This document shows positions 15,021 through 20,602 of a stretch of DNA of 22,274 nt, in pieces. Position numbers and translations under genes: made by a program. The stretch comes from CAYJFK01 sp964369475 (lineage in GTDB: Bacteria > Bacillota > Clostridia > Oscillospirales > Feifaniaceae). Positions within the stretch are counted from its first letter, which is position 1, and each line of letters begins with the position of its first letter. The notes below the pieces were generated by a model. It saw only the letters and a program-made list of their open reading frames with translations, had not been told where the DNA came from and did no database searches. Location of the stretch: assembly GCA_964369475.1 (NCBI GenBank), contig CAYJFK010000040.1:1-22274 (forward strand). Direction: 5' to 3'.

Positions 15021-15691
15021 TATTTGTTGCCCCCTTCCTTAATTGCGGCAGGGCGACGGACAGCAGGGAGAACCTCTCCTCTGTAAATCCAAACCTTAAC
15101 GCCGATACGGCCGTATGTCGTTGCGGCTTCCGCAAAACCGTAATCTATATCCGCTCTTAGTGTCTGGAGCGGTATTGTTCCCTCGTGGTAGTTCTCTGTA
15201 CGGGCAATTTCTGCACCGCCAAGACGACCGGAAACCTGTGTTTTAATTCCTCTTGCACCGAGCTTCATTGCACGGCCAATCGACATCTTCATGGCACGAC
15301 GGAAAGAAGTTCTCTTTTCAAGCTGAGCTGCAATGCTCTCTGCTACAAGCTGAGCATTGAGGTCAGGGCTTCTTACTTCTACAATGTCAAGAAGAACTGT
15401 CTTGCCTATCATTTTCTCTACATCAAGGCGAAGCTTGTCGATGTCTTGACCGCCCTTACCAATAACAAGGCCGGGCTTTGCGCAGTGAAGAATGATCTTA
15501 ACCTTACCGCCTGCACGCTCGATTTCAATCTTTGCAATGCCTGCGTGGAATAGCTTCTTCTTTAAAACTTTTCTTATCTTGTTGTCTTCCACAACTAGAT
15601 CGCCGAACTGACTGTCCGAAACGAACCAGCGGGAATCCCAGTTCTTTATAACGCCCACTCTAAGACCGTGGGGATTAACTTTCTGACCCAT
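15020..15691 (-). CDS. rpsC: Small ribosomal subunit protein S3
   Basis: S3 lines the mRNA entry tunnel. The 223 residues begin MGQKVNPHGLRVGVIKNWDS and hold a KH type 2 domain with VIGKGGQDIDKLR. The C-terminal fold has GARGIKTQVSGRLGGAEIAR. GGAGG precedes the ATG and the gene is coupled to rplP. Confidence 0.97.
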   Translation of the reverse strand: MGQKVNPHGLRVGVIKNWDSRWFVSDSQFGDLVVEDNKIRKVLKKKLFHAGIAKIEIERAGGKVKIILHCAKPGLVIGKGGQDIDKLRLDVEKMIGKTVLLDIVEVRSPDLNAQLVAESIAAQLEKRTSFRRAMKMSIGRAMKLGARGIKTQVSGRLGGAEIARTENYHEGTIPLQTLRADIDYGFAEAATTYGRIGVKVWIYRGEVLPAVRRPAAIKEGGNK

Positions 15692-15704
15692 CGATTAACC
15701 TCCT

Positions 15705-16040
15705 TTACTCTTTTTCTTTAAGAACTAATGTGATGTGCGAAGTTCTCTTGTAAATTCTAAATGCTCTACCCTGTGCACGGGGCATAATTCTCTTAAGAAT
15801 TGGGCCCGGTGTTACAAATGTCTCTGCTACATATAGCGAGTCACGGCTCATGTTGTGATTGTTCTCTGCATTTGCCGCAGCCGACTTTAGTAGCTTCTCG
15901 AGAGGCTCGCAAGCTGCCTTTGGTGTATTTCTTACGATAGCCGTAGCTCTCTCTAAATCCTTGCCTCTTATTAAATCAAGCACCACCTTAACCTTACGGG
16001 GGGCGATGCGGATATGAGTTGCAGATGCTCTAGCTTCCAC
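15705..16040 (-). CDS. rplV: Large ribosomal subunit protein L22
   Basis: L22 helps form the constriction of the exit tunnel. The 111 residues show IRIAPRKVKVVLDLIRGKDL, the SAAANAENNHNM segment, and the tunnel loop region PGPILKRIMPRAQGRAFRI. The start codon is GTG with GGAGG upstream. It lies 13 bp from rpsC. Confidence 0.97.
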   Translation of the reverse strand: MEARASATHIRIAPRKVKVVLDLIRGKDLERATAIVRNTPKAACEPLEKLLKSAAANAENNHNMSRDSLYVAETFVTPGPILKRIMPRAQGRAFRIYKRTSHITLVLKEKE

Positions 16041-16060
16041 TTCGTATTCCTCCTTTCAGG

Positions 16061-16342
16061 TTATTTACCGCTGTTAGACGACTTAGTGCCCGCATGTCCT
16101 CTGAAAGAACGGGTGGGGGCGAATTCGCCGAACTTGTGGCCTACCATATCCTCCGTGACATACACGGGGACGTGCTTGCGACCGTCATGGACGGCTACTG
16201 TGTGCCCGACAAAGTCGGGGAATATTGTCGATGCTCTCGACCAGGTGCGAAGCACACGCTTCTCGCCTGCCTCGTTCATCGCTTGGATACGCTTTAGTAA
16301 AACGGCCTCAACAAAAGGCCCCTTCTTAATGCTTCTGCTCAT
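16061..16342 (-). CDS. rpsS: Small ribosomal subunit protein S19
   Basis: S19 is in the 30S head next to S13. The 93 residues begin MSRSIKKGPFVEAVLLKRI and include HDGRKHVPVYVTEDMVGHKF and GEFAPTRSFRGH, all diagnostic. It lies 20 bp from both neighbours. Confidence 0.97.
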   Translation of the reverse strand: MSRSIKKGPFVEAVLLKRIQAMNEAGEKRVLRTWSRASTIFPDFVGHTVAVHDGRKHVPVYVTEDMVGHKFGEFAPTRSFRGHAGTKSSNSGK

Positions 16343-16362
16343 GTGTTATGCCCCTCCTTTCA

Positions 16363-17196
16363 TCACTTTGCGCCACGGCGCTTAACAATAAATTTATCGC
16401 TCTTGTTCTTCTTCGAGCGTGTCTTGTAACCAAGTGTTGGCTTACCCCAAGGTGTAACAGGGCCTGCACGACCGATGGGCGATCTACCTTCACCACCACC
16501 GTGCGGATGGTCAACCGGGTTCATAACAGAACCACGAACTGTTGGGCGAATACCCATGTGACGCTTACGTCCTGCCTTACCGATAGACATGTTCTCGTGG
16601 TCGATGTTACCGACCTGACCGACAACAGCCTTGCAGTTCATTGGGATGTAGCGAACTTCCGACGAGGGAAGTCTTACCTGAGCGTATTTGCCTTCCTTAG
16701 CCATAAGCTGAGCCGAGTTTCCTGCCGAGCGAACGAGCTGTGCGCCCTTTCCGGGGTATAGCTCTACGCAGCAGATAACTGTACCAACGGGGATTGCCGA
16801 TATAGGTAGGCAGTTGCCTGTCTTAATATCTGCACCCTCGCCCGACATAATAACGTCGCCGACCTTTAGGCCGTTTGTTGCGATGATATAACGCTTCTCG
16901 CCGTCCTCGTACTGAAGAAGTGCGATGTGCGCCGAGCGGTTTGGATCGTACTCGACGGTCTGAACCGTTGCCTTCATGTCTGTTTTATCTCTCTTAAAGT
17001 CGATAATACGGTACTTCTGGCGGTTGCCGCCTCCCTTGTGGCGGACTGTGATACGGCCGTAGCTGTTACGACCCGAATGCTTCTTTTGCTTTTCAAGCAA
17101 GCTCTTCTCCGGCTTTACTTTGGACAGACCCTCAAAGGTTGAGACCGTCATAGTTCTGCGGCCGGGCGAAGTGGGATTAAATTTTCTCATTGCCAT
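16363..17196 (-). CDS. rplB: Large ribosomal subunit protein L2
   Basis: L2 supports subunit joining and the peptidyl transferase region. The 277 residues begin MAMRKFNPTSPGRRTMTVST, carry an OB fold and an SH3 barrel, and end with the conserved HPHGGGEGR (near residue 230) and the basic tail. It lies 21 bp after rplW. Confidence 0.97.
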   Translation of the reverse strand: MAMRKFNPTSPGRRTMTVSTFEGLSKVKPEKSLLEKQKKHSGRNSYGRITVRHKGGGNRQKYRIIDFKRDKTDMKATVQTVEYDPNRSAHIALLQYEDGEKRYIIATNGLKVGDVIMSGEGADIKTGNCLPISAIPVGTVICCVELYPGKGAQLVRSAGNSAQLMAKEGKYAQVRLPSSEVRYIPMNCKAVVGQVGNIDHENMSIGKAGRKRHMGIRPTVRGSVMNPVDHPHGGGEGRSPIGRAGPVTPWGKPTLGYKTRSKKNKSDKFIVKRRGAK

Positions 17197-17217
17197 GTGC
17201 TTTTTCCTCCTTTACCC

Positions 17218-17511
17218 TTACATCATACCTTCGAAGAATTCGATCGGCTTGCTGTCTGCTGACAACTTGACGACTGCCTTCTTGCGGATTGCCGTGTAGC
17301 CCTGATGAACACCGACTCTGCGTTGTTTTCTGGGCATCTTTAGAGTGTTTACCTTGTCAACCTTGACCTTAAAGATTTCCTCTACTGCCTTGCGAATTTC
17401 ATGCTTGTTTGCATCAAGTGCTACCTCAAAAGTGTAGATCTTGTTTGCAACGCCTGCCATTGAACGCTCTGTTATAATGGGGCGGCGAATTATGTCGTAT
17501 ACCGATTTCAT
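17218..17511 (-). CDS. rplW: Large ribosomal subunit protein L23
   Basis: L23 docks trigger factor and SRP at the tunnel exit. The 97 residues show YDIIRRPIITERSM, FEVALDANKHEIRKAVEEIF and VDKVNTLKMP. The ATG overlaps the rplD stop by four bases (ATGA). Confidence 0.97.
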   Translation of the reverse strand: MKSVYDIIRRPIITERSMAGVANKIYTFEVALDANKHEIRKAVEEIFKVKVDKVNTLKMPRKQRRVGVHQGYTAIRKKAVVKLSADSKPIEFFEGMM

Positions 17512-18134
17512 TTCGCATACACCTCCTCGATTTTTGCGACGGCATCCTTTAGAACAACAAAGTTGTCGTAGTTTAGAATGTCGTATACATTAAGGTTGTT
17601 TACAACCGTTGTTTTAACATTTGGAATGTTGCGTGCCGATAGCACAAGCTCTTTGTTAACTTCGGGCGAAACGATTAGTGTCTTGCCGTTTGCGCCGATA
17701 GCCGATAAAAACTGAGTAACCGACTTTGTCTTTATTGCATCGAGCTGTACGCTGTCTATAACCTTCATCTCGCCGGCAGCCACCTTAGCGGAGAAAGCCG
17801 ACTTCATGGCAACAGCCTTAACCTTCTTATTCATGCTTACACGATAAGAACGGGGCTTTGGTGCAAATACAACACCACCGTGTGTCCACTGGGGCGATCT
17901 GATCGAACCCTGACGAGCACGACCTGTACCCTTTTGTCTCCAAGGCTTAGCACCGCCGCCTCTAACTTCAGCTCTTGTTAGGGCACTTTGGTTTCCCTGA
18001 CGCTGGTTAGCAAGATATGCAACGACCGCTTGGTGCAATACAGGCTTGTTTATGGGAGCTGCAAAAACGCTCTCGTTAAGAGTGATCTCGCTAACTTCCT
18101 TGCCTGTCATGTCTAAAACTTTAATGTTAGGCAT
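17508..18134 (-). CDS. rplD: Large ribosomal subunit protein L4
   Basis: L4 reaches into the exit tunnel. In E. coli it represses the S10 operon by attenuation and by blocking translation, which matters here because the operon leader looks like an attenuator. The 208 residues have the long loop with GGGAKPWRQKGTGRARQGS and the globular half after it. AGGAGG precedes the ATG. It overlaps rplW by four bases. Confidence 0.97.
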   Translation of the reverse strand: MPNIKVLDMTGKEVSEITLNESVFAAPINKPVLHQAVVAYLANQRQGNQSALTRAEVRGGGAKPWRQKGTGRARQGSIRSPQWTHGGVVFAPKPRSYRVSMNKKVKAVAMKSAFSAKVAAGEMKVIDSVQLDAIKTKSVTQFLSAIGANGKTLIVSPEVNKELVLSARNIPNVKTTVVNNLNVYDILNYDNFVVLKDAVAKIEEVYAK

Positions 18135-18158
18135 TATAGTTTCCTCCTTCTCCTAAAA

Positions 18159-18791
18159 TTAGGCTTTAACAGCCGACTTGATGATGAGCAGTCCGCCCTT
18201 AGGCCCTGGAACTGCGCCTTTGACAATCAGTAGATGATTGTCTGTGTCGACCTTCACAACATCAAGATTTTGTACTGTAACTTGCTCGGCACCCATGTGA
18301 CCGGGCATCTTCTTGCCGGGTAGGATATGTGCGGGCTCTGCAGTCGATCCCATCGAACCTGCATGACGGTGAACAGGGCCACCACCATGAGTCTCACGGC
18401 CACGGCTGTTGCCCCAGCGCTTAATTGTACCTGCGTATCCCTTACCCTTCGAAGTGCCTGTAACGTCTATCTTCTCGCCGACTTCGAATGTGTCTACATC
18501 TATAATGTCGCCTACATTCATGTCTGCTGCGCCGTCAAGCTTAAACTCTTTAAGGTACTTTTTAATAGCTACGTTGTTCTTAGCAAAGTGACCCTTCTCG
18601 GGTTTGTTCATCTTGCGCTCGGGAATGTCCTCGTAGCCAAGCTGAACTGCAACGTAACCGTCGACATCCTCTGTCTTCTTCTGTGCAACAACACAGGGGC
18701 CCGCCTTAATAACGGTGACAGGGATAATTTTGCCCATTTCGTCGAAGATCTGCGTCATGCCGACCTTCTTGCCGATAATTCCTGTTTTCAC
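18159..18791 (-). CDS. rplC: Large ribosomal subunit protein L3
   Basis: L3 starts 50S assembly and reaches toward the peptidyl transferase centre. The 210 residues begin MKTGIIGKKVGMTQIFDEMG and carry the tip motif ETHGGGPVHRHAGSMG. The start codon is GTG with AAGGAG upstream. The 84-nt gap after rpsJ holds two neat hairpins. Confidence 0.97.
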   Translation of the reverse strand: MKTGIIGKKVGMTQIFDEMGKIIPVTVIKAGPCVVAQKKTEDVDGYVAVQLGYEDIPERKMNKPEKGHFAKNNVAIKKYLKEFKLDGAADMNVGDIIDVDTFEVGEKIDVTGTSKGKGYAGTIKRWGNSRGRETHGGGPVHRHAGSMGSTAEPAHILPGKKMPGHMGAEQVTVQNLDVVKVDTDNHLLIVKGAVPGPKGGLLIIKSAVKA

Positions 18792-18817
18792 TGTCTTTTC
18801 TCCTTTTTAGGTTATTG

Positions 18818-18863
18818 GTTGGGTCTCCCCAACATGACCCTGCGGAACTGATTTCTCAGCCCC
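18818..18863 (-). promoter_or_regulatory. Two tetraloop hairpins between rpsJ and rplC
   Basis: On the transcript, GGGGCTGA-GAAA-TCAGTTCC (18863-18844; two G-U pairs) is followed by GTTGGG-GAGA-CCCAAC (18833-18818). Both stems are closed by GNRA tetraloops. Neither is followed by a long T-run, so they are not ordinary terminators. They may be protein-binding or RNA-processing sites. Confidence 0.45.
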
Positions 18864-18875
18864 TCGAAATAAATC

Positions 18876-19187
18876 TTAAAGCTTTATTTCGATTTCGACA
18901 CCTGCAGGTAGGTCGAGGTTCATCAGAGCGTCTACGCACTTTTGCGACGGTCTTAGAATGTCGATAAGTCTCTTGTGTGTGCGTGTTTCGAACTGCTCAC
19001 GACTGTCCTTATACTTATGGGGCGAGCGTAGTATTGTTACTATCTCACGCTTAGTCGGGAGCGGTACAGGGCCTGCTACCTCGGCGCCGTTGCGCTTAGC
19101 TGTTTCCACAATACGCTCTGCCGACTTGTCGATAAGCGTATGGTCGTAGCTCTTTAGTCTGATGCGAAGTTTTTCGTTTGCTGCCAT
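18876..19187 (-). CDS. rpsJ: Small ribosomal subunit protein S10 (NusE)
   Basis: First gene of the super-operon. S10 is in the 30S head and doubles as NusE, partner of NusB and NusG in antitermination. The 103 residues show RIRLKSYDHTLIDKSAERIV, GPVPLPTKREIVTILRSPH, and FETRTHKRLIDI. GAGGAGG lies 9 nt before the ATG. A leader of about 350 nt with its own promoter and terminator precedes it. Confidence 0.98.
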   Translation of the reverse strand: MAANEKLRIRLKSYDHTLIDKSAERIVETAKRNGAEVAGPVPLPTKREIVTILRSPHKYKDSREQFETRTHKRLIDILRPSQKCVDALMNLDLPAGVEIEIKL

Positions 19188-19227
19188 TTCCTTTTGCCTC
19201 CTCTTTTAATATGTTGCTTGTTTTACA

Positions 19228-19264
19228 TAGTGCCTACATTTCGTTACTACTATCGCAGACACTA
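19228..19264 (-). promoter_or_regulatory. Hairpin in the rpsJ-proximal leader
   Basis: On the transcript TAGTGTCTGC pairs over 10 bp (two G-U) with GTAGGCACTA around a 17-nt loop. It ends about 40 nt before the rpsJ ATG. It could bind a ribosomal protein or shape the ribosome site. Confidence 0.4.
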
Positions 19265-19323
19265 CTTTAGAGGCGACGAGAGAATTTTTTCAACACCCTT
19301 TCGAGCGTTTCAGCCCGTGACAT

Positions 19324-19357
19324 AAAAAATCCGAAATACTGCGGCAGTATTTTCGGA
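19324..19357 (-). terminator. Intrinsic terminator inside the rpsJ leader
   Basis: TCCGAAAATACTGC / GCAGTATTTCGGA (one bulge, very small loop) is followed by TTTTTT. It lies 137 nt upstream of rpsJ and downstream of the promoter at 19545-19573. It would stop most transcripts unless the hairpin is prevented from forming. Confidence 0.75.
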
Positions 19358-19538
19358 CATAAATAACCCCACTCCCACGCTCATCGTGTGCCGCTCGCAC
19401 ATTGCCGCAGTGGAAAATGTCGCATCACGAGGCGGCTAACCGCCTTGCTGCTCTCTATGTCGCGCCCGATTAACGGACATACTCAGCGAAAACTACCCGC
19501 ATAAGCGGCAACCTAACGCTTCATCGCACTTGTCAAGC
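19324..19538 (-). ncRNA. Structured leader RNA / candidate attenuator of the S10 operon
   Basis: About 215 nt from the predicted start to the terminator. A closing stem, TTGCCGC (19511-19505) with GCGGCAA (19408-19402), encloses about 96 nt. Inside are hairpins AGGCGG-TTAG-CCGCCT (19445-19430) and TATGTC/GACATA (near 19482-19457). ACTGCGGCA (19411-19403) overlaps the 3' strand of the closing stem. It is perfectly complementary over 9 bp to TGCCGCAGT (19346-19338) in the terminator. The closing stem and this antiterminator exclude each other. No T-box, SRP, RNase P or common riboswitch signature is seen. An independent small RNA (about 215 nt, 6S-sized) is the main alternative, but I do not see the long bubble-bearing hairpin of 6S RNA. 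Confidence 0.5.
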
Positions 19539-19544
19539 TTTTCT

Positions 19545-19573
19545 ATAATACAGCATCACGCACGAAAAATCAA
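19545..19573 (-). promoter_or_regulatory. Main promoter of the ribosomal super-operon leader
   Basis: TTGATT (19573-19568), a 17-bp spacer and TATTAT (19550-19545) on the minus strand. Upstream to about 19625 are A- and T-tracts resembling an UP element, as expected for a strong growth-rate promoter. The start of transcription would be near 19538. A weaker candidate nearer rpsJ (TTGAAA with TAAAGT after 18 bp) cannot be excluded. Confidence 0.6.
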
Positions 19574-19658
19574 GTCTTTTTTTGATATTTTTTAACAAAT
19601 TTTCAAAAATTTCATATTTGTCAAAAAACGACCCGTTTTGCTGCAAAATAATTATCTT

Positions 19659-19798
19659 CAGTTTGGAGAAAAAGTGATTTCTCCAAACTGAAGAAATCAG
19701 CCGACGCTGATTTTAACGCCAGAGGGCACCCTGATGGTGCCCCCTCGCCACTCCCCCTCCTTCCGAAGGGGCTTGATTTTATCTTTTTCTCCGGCCCG
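19659..19798 (+). mobile_element. Repeat element copy C (140 bp, internally deleted)
   Basis: It starts CAGTTTGGAGAAA with a perfectly complementary arm. The second stem has loop CGAC instead of TAAA, but the AAATCAGC/GCTGATTT arms are unchanged. Compared with copies D and E it lacks 22 bp, between two TTTAACGCC repeats present in those copies. The right end has drifted (CTCCGGCCCG for CTCCAGTCTG). I see no clear direct repeat flanking it; it is probably the oldest copy here. It ends 7 bp from the stop codon of the small membrane peptide gene. Confidence 0.75.
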
Positions 19799-19805
19799 GC
19801 TCTTT

Positions 19806-19898
19806 TCACTTGTTTTTCGAGCTTATAAATGCCACTACCCCACCAACAACAATAAGCCCGACAGCCCCTGCCAAAAAAAGTGCTCCCATGCTGTACAT
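19806..19898 (-). CDS. Small single-pass membrane peptide, 30 residues
   Basis: ATG at 19898 follows GAGGAGG with 6-nt spacing, one of the best ribosome sites in the accessory region. The product starts MYSMGALFLAGAVGLIVVGG, is hydrophobic to about residue 25, and ends SSKNK, so it looks like one membrane helix with a basic tail, N-terminus outside. No family is recognised. It could be a small regulatory membrane protein, a type I toxin-like peptide, or a signal. Element C lies directly downstream, element D directly upstream in the 5' leader. A candidate promoter is at 20200-20228. Confidence 0.6.
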   Translation of the reverse strand: MYSMGALFLAGAVGLIVVGGVVAFISSKNK

Positions 19899-19940
19899 AA
19901 AACCCTCCTCGAACTAATTTCTTCCTTAATAATATATAAG

Positions 19941-19966
19941 CGGTTTAAAAACTCGTTTTCAAACCC
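19941..19966 (+). repeat. Left direct repeat flanking element D (hairpin)
   Basis: 26 bp starting CGGTTTAAAAACTCG and ending TTTTCAAACCC; it matches 20128-20153 at 24 of 26 positions. It is itself an imperfect hairpin: GGTTT/AAACC and AAAA/TTTT arms around CTCG, with one mismatch. Confidence 0.75.
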
Positions 19967-20127
19967 CAGCTTGGAGAAAAAGCGTTTTCTCCAAGCTGAG
20001 AAATCAGCTAAAGCTGATTTTAACGCCCTCGGGGCGGGAATTTAACGCCAGAGGGCCCCCTGATGGTGCCCCCTCGCCGCTCCCCCACCTTCCGAATGGG
20101 CTTGATTTTATGTTTTTCTCCAGTCTG
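19967..20127 (+). mobile_element. Repeat element copy D (161 bp, complete)
   Basis: The clearest full copy. CAGCTTGGAGAAAA forms a perfect 14-bp stem with TTTTCTCCAAGCTG (loop AGCG). It continues with AAATCAGC/GCTGATTT and CGCCC/GGGCG stems and a GGTGCCC stem with one mismatch. The end is TTTTTCTCCAGTCTG, whose reverse complement matches the left end at 13 of 15 positions. It is flanked by 26-bp direct repeats. It lies in the 5' leader of the 30-residue peptide gene. Confidence 0.85.
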
Positions 20128-20153
20128 CGGTTTAAGAACTCCTTTTCAAACCC
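20128..20153 (+). repeat. Right direct repeat flanking element D (hairpin)
   Basis: Starts CGGTTTAAGAACTCC directly after the element's CAGTCTG. It differs from the left copy at two positions. Confidence 0.75.
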
Positions 20154-20199
20154 TTCATAAAGCTAAGCCCCACAAAAAATCCTTCCCTTTAAGAAATAC

Positions 20200-20228
20200 A
20201 TCATACCATACATTCTATATTATGGCAA
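20200..20228 (-). promoter_or_regulatory. Candidate promoter for the 30-residue peptide gene
   Basis: TTGCCA (20228-20223), 17-bp spacer, TATGAT (20205-20200) with an extended TGG. The transcript would run through element D before reaching the peptide gene, so the insertion appears to have split the leader. Confidence 0.45.
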
Positions 20229-20368
20229 CTTTTGCGCCAAATACAGCTAACTGAATAAATTGCACTATGCAAAAATCTATTTTCTAGGCAATATATTACA
20301 AAATTGTAAATTTTCAAAAAAACTGCATCTTTTTCACTAAAAATACGTCATAATAGAGTATACTGCTA

Positions 20369-20386
20369 TTTGGAGAAAAGCGCTCC
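20369..20386 (+). repeat. Fragment of the repeat element end
   Basis: TTTGGAGAAAAGCGCTCC resembles the left hairpin of the element with a shortened second arm. Only this end is left. It lies 28 bp before copy E. Confidence 0.4.
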
Positions 20387-20413
20387 ACGCGCTTACCGCT
20401 TAATGATTAAATT

Positions 20414-20568
20414 CAGCTTGGAGAAAAAGCGTTTTCTCCAAGCTGAGAAATCAGCTAAAGCTGATTTTAACGCCCTCGGGGCGGGAATTTAACGGCGAAG
20501 GGCACCCTGATGGTGCCCCCTCGCCGCTCCCCCTCCTTCCGAAGGGGCTTGAGTTTTTCTCCAGTCTG
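20414..20568 (+). mobile_element. Repeat element copy E (155 bp, complete)
   Basis: CAGCTTGGAGAAAA/TTTTCTCCAAGCTG hairpin (loop AGCG), AAATCAGC/GCTGATTT, CGCCC/GGGCG, and a longer stem in which CGGCGA pairs with TCGCCG outside GGGCACC/GGTGCCC. It ends TTTTTCTCCAGTCTG. A short direct repeat, TAAATT, abuts both ends (20408-20413 and 20569-20574). It lies in the leader of the surface protein gene, 34 bp before its ATG. Confidence 0.85.
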
Positions 20569-20602
20569 TAAATTAACATATATTTTTGGAGGGGTTACTT
20601 AC

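Larger units (their letters stand above)
20154..20407. other. AT-rich gap between elements D and E
   Basis: No gene is seen on either strand. It holds the candidate minus-strand promoter at 20200-20228, a fragment of the repeat at 20369-20386, and a TATACT (20359-20364). The TATACT could be the -10 of the surface protein gene, but no -35 is convincing. Confidence 0.5.

Noticed and set aside
19324..19573. T-box, SRP RNA, RNase P RNA or common riboswitch in the rpsJ leader
   Set aside because: None of the conserved sequence blocks of these families could be found on the minus strand; the terminator and alternative pairing remain unexplained by them.
1407..20574. CRISPR array as an explanation for the repeats
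   Set aside because: Copies are about 155 bp, kilobases apart, in both orientations and without regular spacers or cas genes.
20510..20602. In-frame extension of the surface protein upstream of 20603
   Set aside because: The added residues come from repeat element E and would block the signal peptide; GGAGGGG favours 20603.
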